A stretch of DNA of 64,000 nt from Gadus chalcogrammus (GCF_026213295.1 NC_079427.1:31933200-31997199), one strand, 5' to 3'. Shown: positions 11,313 to 22,560, numbered from the stretch's first letter. Made by a program: numbers and translations. Notes: generated by a model not told the origin, from the sequence alone.

Positions 11313-11733
11313 TTGTAATTGTACTGTCCATAACTGAACTCAGTATGAGCAGACCTTTCATTTGAGCCTAATATTAAGGCTCTCTGACGATTTTGAAAAA
11401 TTGACATTTAAAGAGCCAAAAGTGGCAGCCATCTTGAATTTGAAGGTCAAAAATAGGTCAAATCAATAAATCTACATAATTTGTGAATTTCTTGACCCAA
11501 ATAGTCTCAGAAACCATGTATTATGCAGCACTGTGGGCAAAAACATTAAAAAGTAAATTTCCAGCTTGGCTGGCAGCAGCCATTTTGGATATAGGGCTCT
11601 ACAAAAATGTCCCCACATTTTTGTGAGGGGCACCCCGGCTCATTTTTTTATTTAACCTTTATAGATGACAAATCCAGTGAGAAACTAACCTTTCCTCTCC
11701 ATGGTCACGGAACTTCTATAGATGACCCAACTA
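11313..11733 (-). repeat. Right terminal inverted repeat, 421 bp
   Basis: Inverse partner of 5651-6071. The transposase would be transcribed leftward away from this end, so any promoter is expected in or just inside this repeat. Confidence 0.9.
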
Positions 11734-11933
11734 GTATCACATCGTGAGCTGGCTGTTCTCAATTCACAACACGCATTCCATCAAAACTAGCAAACACAAA
11801 AGACCTCGCCACAGCACCAGCAAATCTTAAGCAGTAAATATCGCGGCTTACCTTTATTTATGTGGCAGTGGTCTGCAGATGCATCCCGTGGTGTAGCCTA
11901 CCACATCCATTTAGTAGGTTATCGTTCTGATAC

Positions 11934-12326
11934 TGTGACGACCCCGACTACTTATTTAATCTGACTCTTCCTCAAGGTGATCAGCTGATGCCATCAGCTG
12001 GATCTGGAGCACCTGGGACCGGTGTTCCAGCCGGATAAAAGGGCAGCTGATTGCCTGTTGTTGTTCGCTATTCTCTGGCTCTCTTTGCAGGCGTCCACAC
12101 CTTTTTGGTTTTCTTTGGCGGTTTGTTAACTTATTCCTTCTCCACAACACCCCACCTCGCATGATCAATGCACCCACATTTACATGACTGAAACTACTGA
12201 CATACACACCTCATACTGGCGTTACTTTGTTAAGTTGTGTTGCGTTATGGAAATAAATCTTTATTTTCTATCGGTTATGCACCGTCTCTCCCGTTTTTGT
12301 CATCTCCGTTGAGCCGGGTCATGACA
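11934..12326 (+). mobile_element. Probable solo LTR
   Basis: The unit begins TGTGACGACCCCGAC and ends GAGCCGGGTCATGACA, the TG...CA boundaries of an LTR, and contains a polyadenylation signal AATAAA around 12252. No matching 5-bp duplication is visible at the flanks, so the copy may be old or recombined. Confidence 0.55.
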
Positions 12327-12370
12327 CCAAGGTACTAGCAACCTGCTCTGTTACTTTTTACCTATGTATT

Positions 12371-12572
12371 TGTTTTGTCCACTACCTGATTACACCACTA
12401 GGTGGCTCTGCTGTTACGTCGTGTGTTGTGGTACTAGAGAACAAGTAGAGAACACATGTAGAGATAGGCTAGGGAGCTAGACCTACAGTACTGTGCTACG
12501 TGCTTACCTTCAATATAATTACACTTTAACGTATGTCGGTCTCCTGTGCTTATTACTACTTGCAACATAACA
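12371..12572 (+). repeat. 5' LTR of the first Gypsy element
   Basis: Starts TGTTTTGTCCACTACC and ends TTGCAACATAACA. It is followed two bases later by TTGGCGACGAGGAAC, the position and style of a tRNA primer binding site in fish Gypsy elements. It is 202 bp, against 191 bp for the 3' LTR; the difference is a short indel near 12435-12450. Confidence 0.9.
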
Positions 12573-12624
12573 AATTGGCGACGAGGAACTTACTCGCGTT
12601 ACTTTTGCAATACAGAGTTTCAAT

Positions 12625-13490
12625 ATGACTGCTACAGTGCCTTTCCTGGATTTTTTCTGCCTGCGCCGGGGGAGCCCGCCGTTCCATTCAAGGTTTGGGA
12701 ACATTCAGTACGTGACTGCTTTGCGAAGGTTAGTTGCTTGTTACTTGTGAATTTGCTAGCTGTGATGACATGATACGTGACCAGCTAGTGGAACATGTTG
12801 CAAATCCACGTATTCGAGAAAGACTGTTGCTAAAAGAAGTTAACACTGGAGCAGGCTACCACTATTGCTTGTCAGATGGAGTCAGCTGGAGAACAAGCGA
12901 AGTGCATGACTAGTGTTAAAAGTAGCTTTCCTGTACATGCAGTCCAAGTTCAAGGAAAAGGGAAGAGTAGACAGCCATACAGGAATGCACGTTCGGGCTC
13001 ATCTGCAAGTCATTCTACCGCCAGTTACACTCCTGCTACAAATTCCCGCTCATGTTTTCGTTGTGGATCCGACAAGCATTTGGCTAATGCACCGGAATGC
13101 CCCGCCATTAGTCATGTGTAAAACCTGCAACAAGAAGGGACATTCTGCGTGCGTGTGTAGGACTGTTGCACAGACTCATAGCATGCTTCAAGTGGAAATA
13201 CCGGAATATACTCTGCTATTTTTGTAACAGTCAGAGTCACCAGCAAAACTACAATGCACTGTGGACATTCATGCTGGGACATTGCAAAAGACAGTTAAAC
13301 TTACAGTGGAAGCGGGAGCCTCAGTGTCAGTTTTGCCAAAATGCATAGTGGAGGAATACTTTGAGGGAGTGCCTCTACAGCCGCCTGCAGCTCGTCTTGT
13401 GACTCCCAAACTCCAATCAAAGTGCTGGGATGCATGCCTGCTACAGTGGTGAGGAACAGTAAGTACTGTAAAGTGAACTTTTATGTGACC
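12625..13490 (+). pseudogene. Gypsy gag-protease remnant
   Basis: Begins MTATVPFLDFF at 12625 with PAPGEPAVPFKVW in another frame, typical of fish Gypsy gag starts. It then jumps to MIRDQLVEHVANPRIRERLL (12768 on), so most of gag is deleted. Two zinc knuckles follow, CFRCGSDKHLANAPEC and CKTCNKKGHSACVC, in different frames. The protease active site normally reads DTGAS; here it is EAGASVSVLP (about 13310), so the catalytic Asp is lost. Several stops and frameshifts make this clearly dead. Confidence 0.85.
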
Positions 13491-13743
13491 GGAATGCCCC
13501 GGTTACATAAAAGTTGTGAGAAAGAGGGTGAGAAAAAGGCAGCAGAGAGAGAGGTCATGTTTCCCGAAGCTCCGCTAGGCATTGGAAAAAACTACTTAAT
13601 TCATCGTTCAGATCTACTTTATCCTATTTTATTTCATGATCATAATACCTAACAGTATATAGTTTGTTTCCGTCGTCCTCCATCGCTCGATTCAACAATA
13701 CATTTTGGCACTTTAACTCCCGGATCAGACCGCAGAAAAAGCC

Positions 13744-15393
13744 TTGGACTTTCCTATCGCCAACATGCCTCTGTACTCGGATATCTCAGGCACAGAGACT
13801 GGGAAATGCACAGACTGCACCAAACTGCAACAGACAGTGGCTTTATTTGAAACGAGACTAGCAGCATTAGAAAAATGCAAAGGACTCCTACAGGATACAG
13901 TGCCGATGGGTGAGTTTACTGAGCTCACTCAGATACAGCAAGATGATCAAAGCTACACTGTATCCTTCCCGAAGCTGGACAAGAGAGAGACAGTTCCAGC
14001 TGCGTCTCAATGGCTCAGAGTCGGCGCTAAGCCAAAACAACATACCAAAGTGAATCAACAAGTTCCCTCAACGCCAAATGCTAAGCTACCCAACGCTAAA
14101 GTTACATGTATCAGCCGGATTAGCCCGTCACTGAAATTAACCCTGCCACTGAAAAACCGGTTCCTGCCACTTCAAGAGTCCACGAACGCGCCTGCCACCC
14201 ATGCACCCCTGAGCCCCGAGATGCGTCCGGACGGACAGTGCGGACAGAGACGGAACAAGAACCAGTCGCCATGGAGGCGAGCTGCGCATGCCTCGGCCAC
14301 CTGTGCACCCCTGACCCCTGAAATGTGTCCGGAAAGACGGTACGGACAGAGATGGTACGGACAGAGATGGAACAACCAGTCGCCACGGAGACGGGCTGCG
14401 CACGTGTCTGCCACCGTCCAACAAGGGCCCATCTCAGAGAAAGCAGATGAACCAGACACTCTGATTATAGGAGACTCAACCATCAAGGATATAACCGGTA
14501 AGAAGATCAAAACATGCAACTTCCCATATGGAATGGTTAGTGATATCAACCATAAACAAGCCAAAATCATATTGGAAAACCCCAAAATCTCACAGATTAT
14601 TGTGCATGCAGGATTTAATGATATTCAAAAAGAACAGTCAGAACTTCTGAAGAGGGATTACACTGATCTATTGGATACACTGGACAAAATACACATCAAG
14701 TCTTCCATCAGTGGACCCATACCAACAGTTGACAGGGGAATAAACAGATTCAGTCGTCTACTTGCACTGAATACATGGCTTTCCAGAGTCTGCAATGAAA
14801 GAGGAAGGGGCTTTATTGACAATTTAAACTTATTCTGGGGGCGGAAATATCTTTTCAGAGCAGATGGCCTACACCCAAACAGGTTAGGCTCAAAACTGTT
14901 GAGGGACAATCTTCTCTTCTCACTTTCCCACAAATCTCCATGGTCTGACGCACAGGCCACAATCAGAGCACAGGTTGAGAAGAAGCGAGACTACAGCCTC
15001 CCCCACACATCTACTCTGCCACTATCTGACACACAGATAACAGACAGCCCACAGACCTTGAAGAGAGACAACAGCCCGCCCGACGCCATCAACACTGTGC
15101 CTTCCCCCATCGCTGATGCTGGCTTGGCGAGGAACGGCCACCACCCTCCTCTACATTCCCCCATCGACAATGACCTCCAGCCTCATCTCTCCCATAGCTA
15201 CAACAACAACTCCAGCCCCAATGTCTCCCTTTGCGATTTTCCAGCCGAATATAAGAAACTGGAATGTGTTGGCATCAAACTTGCATCTGTGTCAATGATA
15301 GCATCGCCACGTCATGGCCACAGGCTGATAACACCCAAGAGGATGGCGCCCCAGCCCCCCCCATGTACTGATAGTAGTCCTGAGTATTACTGA
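13744..15393 (+). CDS. LINE ORF1 protein with SGNH/GDSL esterase domain (copy A)
   Basis: A 549-codon open frame. The better start may be the ATG at 13765 (MPLYSDISG), because copy B's homology begins in this area. N-terminal C-x2-C (KCTDC) and a short Leu-rich coiled coil lead into a Pro/Arg-rich linker containing imperfect repeats of APLxPEMCPxxRYGQR-type (14200-14410). The C-terminal half is an SGNH hydrolase-like esterase: IIGDSTIKDI carries the nucleophile Ser (block I), HAGFNDIQ the Gly-x-Asn block, and ADGLHPNRLG the Asp-x2-His block. Such ORF1 proteins are known in CR1 and L2 LINEs and are thought to bind RNA or lipid. No stop codons interrupt it, but the element's ORF2 is dead. Confidence 0.85.
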   Translation: MDFPIANMPLYSDISGTETGKCTDCTKLQQTVALFETRLAALEKCKGLLQDTVPMGEFTELTQIQQDDQSYTVSFPKLDKRETVPAASQWLRVGAKPKQHTKVNQQVPSTPNAKLPNAKVTCISRISPSLKLTLPLKNRFLPLQESTNAPATHAPLSPEMRPDGQCGQRRNKNQSPWRRAAHASATCAPLTPEMCPERRYGQRWYGQRWNNQSPRRRAAHVSATVQQGPISEKADEPDTLIIGDSTIKDITGKKIKTCNFPYGMVSDINHKQAKIILENPKISQIIVHAGFNDIQKEQSELLKRDYTDLLDTLDKIHIKSSISGPIPTVDRGINRFSRLLALNTWLSRVCNERGRGFIDNLNLFWGRKYLFRADGLHPNRLGSKLLRDNLLFSLSHKSPWSDAQATIRAQVEKKRDYSLPHTSTLPLSDTQITDSPQTLKRDNSPPDAINTVPSPIADAGLARNGHHPPLHSPIDNDLQPHLSHSYNNNSSPNVSLCDFPAEYKKLECVGIKLASVSMIASPRHGHRLITPKRMAPQPPPCTDSSPEYY

Positions 15394-15614
15394 GACAAAA
15401 AAGGGTTCAGCCATAGACACAGTATAAAGGAAGTTTCACATAATCTGCTGAACCCAAGGTTGCCTACGTCAAAGCAGGGCAACTTTCGCATTCATGCTGT
15501 AACCACTAAGAGAGTAAACAAAGGGAAACTTATACACACTGCTAACCTAACAAATCTCATATCTATTGCCTCCAAACCAAAAACAACTTAAAAGCCTATC
15601 AACAACACCATCAG

Positions 15615-17246
15615 GGTGGCTCTACTTAATGTGAGGTCTCTTGATAACAAATCATTTTTAGTTAATGATTTTATTACCACTTCTAAACTGGATTTTATGT
15701 TTTTAACTGAAACATGGCTGGAACAAATTAACAGTGCAACCGTTCTGATAGACAGCTCCTCCCAACTATAACCTCCAACCTCTTTAAGAATGTTTTCGAC
15801 TGCCTAGCAGTAGACATATTGCAGATAGTTAACAAGTCTCTCAAGTCAGGCAATTTCCCAAAAGCTTTGAAAACTGCAGTTATTAAATCCCTTTTAAAAA
15901 AGCGGAGCCTAGATGCCTCTATTATTAACAACTACAGACCAATATCAAATCTACCCTTCATAAGTAAAATCATTGAGAAAGTTGTCCTCCAGCAACTTAA
16001 TCACTTCCTGGCATTAACTGGTTGCTATGACACCTTCCAATCAGGATTTCGACCCCTGCACAGCACTGAGACCGCCCTTATTAAAGTTGTAAACGACATC
16101 CGTCTTAACACAGACTCTGGCAAAACCTCAATACTAATGCTACTTGACCTCAGTGCTGCATTCGACACTGTAGACCATACATTACTTCTGGAAAGGTTAG
16201 AAAACTGGGTGGGGCTTTCAGGCACCGTCTTAAATTGGTTCAGGTCCTACCTACAAAAAATAGGTACTACTTTGTTTCCATTGGCGACTATGTATCAGAA
16301 TCAACCAACGTGACATGTGGAGTCCCACAAGGTTCGATCTTAGGACCCTCTTTATTCAACATCTACATGCTCCCACTAGGGCAAATCATGCAAAATAACA
16401 ATATTGACCATCATTGCTATGCTGATGACACGCAAATCTATGTATCGCTATCACCAAATGACTATCGGCCCATAGATCTGCTGCGCCAGTGCATTGAGCA
16501 AGTGAAAGAATGGATGTGCCGAAATCTCCTTCAACTAAATGACGACAAAACAGATAATTGTATTTGGCTCTAAAACGGAAAGGCTTAAAGTAACCCAACA
16601 CCTTCACTCTCTGTCCCTGAAAACCTCAATCAAAGCCAGAAATCTAGGGGTTATCATGGATTCAGATTTACATTTCGACAGTCACATCAAATCAGTTACA
16701 AAATCGGCATATTATCACCTTAAAAATGTAGCAAGACTTAGAGGGCTCATGTCCACCGAAGACTTACAAAAACTTGTACATGCCTGTATCACTAGTAAGC
16801 TTGATTACTGCAATGGTCTCCTTACAGGTCTCTCAAAACAAACTCTGAGGAAGCTTCAGCTTGTTCAGAATGCTGCTGCTAGAGTTCTAACAAAGACCAA
16901 AAAAAATTATCATATTACACCAATTCTAAAATCGTTACATTGGCTTCCTGTAGGTCAGAGAATTGATTTTAAAATCATGTTGCTAACCTATAAATCCCTA
17001 CATGGTTTAGGCCCAAAATATTTAACTGATATGCTTCCACTACATCAGCCTTCTAGACCACTAAGAAGCTCTGAGAGCAATCTGTTAATTATCCCCAGAG
17101 TAAACACAAAACATGGGAAAGCAGGATTTAGTTACTATGCAACAAATAGCTGGAATAAACTCCCAGAGGATTTAAGACTTGCCCCAACTCTGAGCACCTT
17201 TAAAATAAGACTGAAGACTTTTATGTTTGCTATAGCTTTCTGCTAA
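15615..17246 (+). pseudogene. LINE ORF2 (endonuclease-RT), internally deleted (copy A)
   Basis: The frame opens with the APE endonuclease start (ALLNVRSLDNKSF, then FLTETWLEQ) and after about 50 codons jumps straight into RT at about 15770 (NLFKNVFDCLA). Compared with copy B, about 1.16 kb is missing. RT motifs present are NYRPISNLPFISK, LDLSAAFDTVDH, GVPQGSILGP and CYADDTQIY, spread over three frames (breaks near 16260-16310 and 16560). The thumb/C-terminal region (KLDYCNGLLTGL to the stop at 17246) is intact. Confidence 0.9.
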
Positions 17247-17479
17247 ATCTTAAATACATTGCACTTTTTAAAAAGCTTTTTATTTAACTTTGCCTTTATT
17301 TTCTATTTTAATACTAAAATGCCTTTTTAACTTTCTATTTTACCCATTTCTTTGCATATGTTTTTCTTTTACTTATCTATTATTTTATTTTATTGTATGA
17401 CAATGTTTATATATTAAGCACTTTGAGTCTGCCTTGTGTATGAAAAGTGCTATATAAATATAGTTGCCTTGCCTTGTCT

Positions 17480-18292
17480 AAAAGAGACTGGGACTCCACT
17501 AATGGGCATGGATTTGATAACTGCACTTAAGCTGCGTATTGAAGGTGACAAGGTGCTTTCTGCCTCACCTGCCTGTAACCCTCCTGCTTCGAGCCCAGTC
17601 ATGCAGCTCTCCAAAGCCGAAGCGCCAGCTCCAACAATGGGTTGTGTGAAAGGATTTATGCATAAAGTTAAGGTCTCTGAGTCTGCCATACCTGTTCGCC
17701 AAAAGCTACGACGTCTGCCCTTTGCTGTCAGATCTGATGTGTCTGATGAATTGAACGGATTGCTCACTGCTGGGGTGATTGAACGGATTGACGCATCACC
17801 CTGGGTTTCATCCATCGTCGTTATACAGAAGAAAACAGGTGGCATAAGAATGTGTGTTGACCTCAGAGAACCAAATAAAGCCATAGTGGTGGTCATCCTC
17901 TACCAAATATGGATTAACTGCTTTCTACTCTTGCCGGATCAATCATGTTTTCCACAATTGACCTTGAGAGTGCCTATCATCAACATCCTCTGCTTCCCGA
18001 TAGTAGGGATTTGACTGCATTTATAACCCATGAAGGCCTTTTCCGATTCTGCAGGGTACCTTATGGTTTAGCGTCAGCTCCATCTGCTTTTCAGAAGATG
18101 ATGTCAGTCGTCCTGCAAGGTGTTCCAAACGTCAAAAACTACCTAGATGACATCATATGCTTTGGACGCACCCAAGCGCTGCACAACACTGCACTTCAAG
18201 AAGTGTTACAGCGGCTTACAAATGCAGGTCTGCATCTCAATGATAAAAAATGCCAGTTCAGACAGTCCAGTCTGCGCTTTCTCGGTCACTTA
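17480..18292 (+). pseudogene. Gypsy protease end and reverse transcriptase fragment
   Basis: Resumes the first Gypsy element after LINE A. GTPLMGMDLITALKLRI closes protease. RT then follows: LLTAGVIERIDASPWVSSIV, GGIRMCVDLREPNKA, a frameshift near 17890, STIDLESAYHQ, RVPYGLASAPSAFQ and the catalytic NYLDDIICFG, ending at SLRFLGHL where a Harbinger element breaks in. RNase H and integrase are absent from the window. Confidence 0.9.
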
Positions 18293-18317
18293 TGCCGCTT
18301 TTCCACCGCACATGTAG

Positions 18318-18357
18318 CTCGACTCGACTCGACACGACTCGACACGACTCGACACGG
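18318..18357 (+). repeat. TCGAC subterminal repeats of Harbinger 2
   Basis: Tandem CTCGA / CACGACTCGA units, about eight TCGA motifs in 40 bp, just inside the left end. Such arrays may serve as transposase binding sites. Confidence 0.7.
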
Positions 18358-19411
18358 TAGCAGCACGGGTCATTTTCCACCGCAAATAGTACCTCCTGGA
18401 CGTGGGCGGGGTCGGCTGCGCGAAAGGGCTGTGACGTATTTTTGTACGCGACGCAAACAACACCTACGCAACCCACACATGGACAGAACCCACATAACAA
18501 CAATGGAGGACATTGATGCGATGGTATTCGTGCTGCTCGGTCTGGTGCTTTTTGTCAGACACAAAAGAGAAGAGAGTCAGAGAAGGCTGCATGCGGCGAG
18601 ACAAAATACACTGGAAAAGTCCCGGAGAGTGTTGGAGTATATACAACAGTGTGAAGCCGAAGATGAGAGGAATCAAGCCTCCAAGAAAAGACTCATCCAG
18701 GTAAGCTAACTGTTGCTAATGCTAGCTAGCTCATACAAAATAAGTCCAGTGTCCAACGTTTTAATGATTGCAAGCCATTTCTATAAGTACTAAAATATGT
18801 AGCCTGTGTGTGTGTGTGTTTCAGATGCTACTCTCGTCACAACATTTCCGCCGCAAACAGAGACATTGTTGGTGCCAGAACAAATCCGTTTTCCAGACGA
18901 GGTGAAGTTCCGCGAAATGGCTACCTACATTGAGAACAGGTGGGGGCCCCCACACTGGGTTGGTGCTATCGATGGATCCCACATATCAATCCTTGCACCA
19001 CAGGACTATCACTGTGACTTCTTCAACCGTAAAGGCTGGCACTCCATCCTCCTTCAAGGTGTTGTCGATGGAAAGGGGCTGTTTTGGAACGTGTTTGCTG
19101 GACTGGCAGGGAGCATGCATGATGCCAGGGTTCTGAGAGTGTCCAAACTGTGGGAGTAAGCCAGCCGAGGGAACCACTTCCCAGCTCGCACCAGGAACAT
19201 TGGAGGGGTGACTGCTGGCTATTACATCCTAGGAGACTCGGCATATCCTTTGCAGAGCTGGCTCTTGAAACCCTTCCAAGACACAGGACGACTTACAGCA
19301 GAACAGCAGATGTTCAACAGAAAATTCAGTAGAGTAAGGGTGGTTGTTGAAAACGCTTTTGGCCGGCTTAAAGGAAGGTGGCGGTGCCTCCTGAAAAGGA
19401 ACGACTCTGAT

Positions 19412-20859
19412 TCAATTCAATTCAATTTTATTTGTATAGCCCTTAATCACCATTACAGTCTCAAAGGGCTTAACAGGCCAAATATTTGTGACACCCCCCT
19501 TTACCCATGCCCCCACACGGGCAAGAAAAAACTCCCTTGAATCAGCAAGGAAGAAATCTTGAGAAGAAACGCTGTGTAGGGGATCCCTTCTTCCAGGGAT
19601 GGTCAGGAGTGCAATGGGTGCCACAATTGACATACAGGTAAATACATGCACATCATATTAAAATGGTGATGGGGTTCTGGCCGGTTATCCATGAGGAGAG
19701 TCCAGGCATCCAGTCCAGTACCCGCAACACGCTAGAACAGACAGAATAGTGAATTAGAACGGAAAAGTACATAGTGGGAATGTATAATGTAATAAGAAAA
19801 GCACAAGCAAACAGAGTAGTCTTCACTTCGCATCTGTCATTTTCACACTCCAAATGCAAGATTATAGAGGTGCGTTTTGAGCTTTCCTTTGAATAGCTCC
19901 ACAGAGTCAGCTTCCCTGATCAATGATGGCAGCCTATTCCATAGGAAGGGGGCTCGATAGGCAAACGCTCTCTGTCCAGCCGATTTCTTTTTAACCTTCG
20001 GCAATGAAAGAAGGCCCGCTCCCGAAGACCGGAGGGACCGAGAAGGACTATAAGGAATAATCAGGTCCTTCAGGTAGGATGGAGATAATCCATGCAAGGC
20101 TTTATAGGTTAGCAATAGCACCTTAAAGTCTGATCTGAAAGTTATTGGTAGCCAGTGTAAAGAGGCGAGAATAGGTGTAATATGATCAAACTTTCTCGTT
20201 CTGGTCAGCAGTCTAGCTGCCGCATTGTGTACCAGCTGTAGACTTTTTGTGGTAGAGTTCGGTAATCCCGAGAACAGTGCATTGCAATAGTCCAGTCTTG
20301 ACGAAACAAATGCATGAATCAGTGTCTCTGCATCCACTGCAGATAACATTGGTCTGATTCTTGCAATGTTTCTCAGATGGAAAAAGGCAATTCTAGTTAT
20401 ACTTCTTATATGTTGGTCAAAGCATAATTGAGGGTCAAACAGGACACCAAGATTTTTGACGGACGCACTCTGTGGGATGGCGAAGCCATCCAACCACAGA
20501 GAGACATCCTCAAACTCTTCCCGGTCCCGCTTCAAGCCGATAACTATCAGCTCTGTCTTCCCAGTATTAAGCTGTAGGAAGTTTTGTGACATCCAGCCCT
20601 TCACAGCAGCCAGACAGGACTCAACCCTTTGAATCTGGGCCGAGTCCCCGGAATCTACAGGAATGTAGAGCTGGGTGTCATCCGCATAGCAATGGAAACT
20701 AATTCCGAAGCTGCGGATAACGTCGCCCAGGGGAAGCATGTAAATTGCAAAAAGTAATGGACCAAGAACCGACCCTTGTGGTACGCCAAAGCGCAATTTA
20801 CAGTGCTTTGATTCTGCACCCTCATGATGCACAAATTGGGTTCTATCTGTGAGGTTCTA
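19412..20859 (-). mobile_element. 5'-truncated L2 LINE inserted in Harbinger 2
   Basis: Flanked by a 6-bp TSD TCTGAT (19406-19411 and 20860-20865). The 3' end on the minus strand reads gggctatacaaataaaattg followed by short 'aattg' repeats, an L2-type tail. The 5' end is cut within RT just before TQFVHHEGA. Truncation is usual for LINE insertions. Confidence 0.92.
19843..20832 (-). pseudogene. L2 reverse transcriptase, C-terminal 329 codons
   Basis: Open to its natural stop, but it begins inside RT because of 5' truncation. Motifs are FGVPQGSVLGPLLF, CYADDTQLYIP (catalytic Asp pair), QNFLQLNTGKTE, then KNLGVLFDPQL, RLDYCNALFSGLP, NAAARLLTRTRKFDHITP and ASLHWLPI, the conserved C-terminal region of L2 ORF2. 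The lack of internal stops suggests a fairly recent insertion. Confidence 0.92.
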
Positions 20860-21839
20860 TCTGATCTCCAACTGGTGAAGTCTATGGTTATGACTTGCTG
20901 TGCTCTGCACAACCTTTGTGAAAATCATGGGGAGACTTATGAGACCGAGTTGGATGTACAACCAGCAGAGCCTGGGGTGGCAGTGGCACAGGATGTAGAG
21001 GGCATCAATGTACGGGAGGGTCTAATGCAGTTCTTGTTGGCGAATAATTAACAGGTTAGAATACATTTTGAATTTGCCATGTAGGTATACACATTTTGTA
21101 TGTTATTGTGAGAACATTAAACTTTTGTACTTTTCATATATGTCTCCACTTTTGTTTTATCATATTTGTAAAGGTTACCAAGATTTACTGGCATTAAATG
21201 CTAAAAGATTAAAACATTTAAGAAAAATCTAGTATAACATTTGATGGGAAAATACACTAGACACCTTTTAAAAACATGTGAACTGGGTGCTGGTTCCTTT
21301 CTGAACCGTAATTAATATATAGGGGAAAAGGACAGCACTGGTCCTATCACTGAAGTTTATATTTAAACATTTGCACCATTATTTGGTAAAATCTTAGAAT
21401 ATGATTGCAGCTTCTTTGCAAAGATTCAGCCAGGTGTAGGTCGGTATATATTTTTCAATACCTTTTATAACTTTGCCACATTATGCCCCAGTATATGATA
21501 TTACCTTATGTTATTAGACTTCCTATTGCCACAATTTTTTTTACAGACAGCACTTGAGCACCTCACAATCCAAAAGAGGGTAAAGAACAATTACTAGTTA
21601 TTTATTTTGTGTGTAATGACTTTTCCTACCAGTGTAATGACAGATGAATTACAAAATCATGAAACAATCACATAAGTCACTTATAATTTATTAACAAACA
21701 GAATAGGAGCAAATCAGTGCAGCACAGCAAACTTTTAAACAAAAAGGTGGAATATAAACTACTTACAAAAAGGTGGAATATAAACTATTTACAAAAAAGT
21801 GGAATCTATATATATAATATAAACTTGACTTTAGAGGGT

Positions 21840-22560
21840 CCAGCCCTGGGGCTGGGGGAGTGGTTCACACACGTCGGTCACGCATTGCCTCCACAAGCTG
21901 GCCGAACACACCAAGGAATGATCTGTGGAACTCAGCAGTCTGTGCCGCCTCCTCTCTTCTCAATGCAGCTTCCTGCTCCCTCGCTTCTCGGCATCATTGA
22001 GGAGCAGCTGGAGGTGGTTGTCTCATTGGGCCCAGGTCCCATCCTGTTGGGCGATGTCATCAGCGTGCATGTCTCTGAGACAGTCCGTCACCTGAGCCGA
22101 GTGCTCCTGTTGAGACAGGCTCCTTTTTCGCTTGTCTAGACAACAATGAAGACAGGTAGAAATGGGAGGTGGTTAACCAAAGCAAGTTTTAAAAAATGTA
22201 TTGGGAAAATACAATTGAAGCTAAAAGCTAGATGATGTGAACTATTTCTTACCAGTGGTGCTGGACGTTGGAGAAGGTGGTTCTGTGGGCGTGGGCGGTG
22301 GTGGTGTTGAAGCTGCTGCTGGGGGTTCATCAACTGTCGATGTTAACCAAACCGCCTTCTTCAGTTGTACAAAGGAAGTCTTGAACAAAAGTGTACATGC
22401 ACAACTTAAGTAAATGCACAGTGCACACCATATGGCAACACTTAAAAATAACATTAATCAGTTCACGTGGCGTGAATAGCGTCAATGCTGGAGCATTCAC
22501 ACTATTGTTATTCAAACCTTTATTACTTTTACTTCTTCCGTACGTTTTTTGGACCTTCAT
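21840..22560 (-). pseudogene. Harbinger 2 Myb-like (second) gene, decayed exons
   Basis: On the minus strand three pieces can be read: MKVQKTYGRSKSNK (from 22560), VDEPPAAASTPPPPTPTEPP (about 22335-22260) and KRKRSLSQQEHSAQ through to EEAAQTAEFHRSFLGVFGQL (about 22130-21865), with a stop and a frame change in the last. The Pro-rich linker followed by a charged helix ending in FLGVFGQLVEAM is typical of the C-terminus of the Harbinger DNA-binding protein. The Myb/SANT domain itself is not recognisable. Confidence 0.55.

Larger units (their letters stand above)
5651..11733 (-). mobile_element. 6.1-kb DNA transposon with 421-bp TIRs, superfamily unassigned
   Basis: The left end starts TAGTTGGGTCATCT at 5651 and the right end is its inverse at 11733. 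A 3-bp GTA repeat lies outside both ends (5648-5650, 11734-11736); a TA target with shorter ends cannot be excluded. The TIRs run to about 6071 and from about 11313 and are very similar to each other. Between them is one large minus-strand transposase frame of about 1,400 codons in three pieces, and about 1 kb of leader. A 3-bp TSD with a large DDE protein would suit an Academ-like element, but I cannot confirm this from memory of the family. It is not Harbinger, hAT, Kolobok or piggyBac by its protein motifs. Confidence 0.85.
13541..17476 (+). mobile_element. L2-clade LINE, copy A, inserted in Gypsy protease
   Basis: Colinear with copy B (minus strand, 51912-56987). It has a 5' UTR from about 13541, an intact esterase-type ORF1, an ORF2 from which most of the endonuclease and the start of RT are deleted, and a 3' end of 'tatagttgccttgccttg' repeats. 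Gypsy protease is interrupted before it and resumes after it (GTPLMGMDLITALKL). Confidence 0.9.
18503..21051 (+). pseudogene. Harbinger 2 transposase (DDE_4 family), broken
   Basis: A first exon (MEDIDAMVFVLLGLVL to KKRLIQ, about 18503-18702) ends at a GTAAGC donor. The body of the DDE core resumes at about 18850: ATYIENRWGPPHWV, AIDGSHISI (first Asp), HDARV (second Asp), an in-frame TAA at 19157-19159, GDSAYPLQSWLLKPF, and VVENAFGRLKGRWR (Glu). An L2 insertion splits the protein after LKRNDSD; it resumes at 20866 with VKSMVMTCCALHN and ends at FLLANN. The N-terminal third of the normal ~350-400 residue protein (helix-turn-helix part) is deleted between the exon and 18850. Confidence 0.85.
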
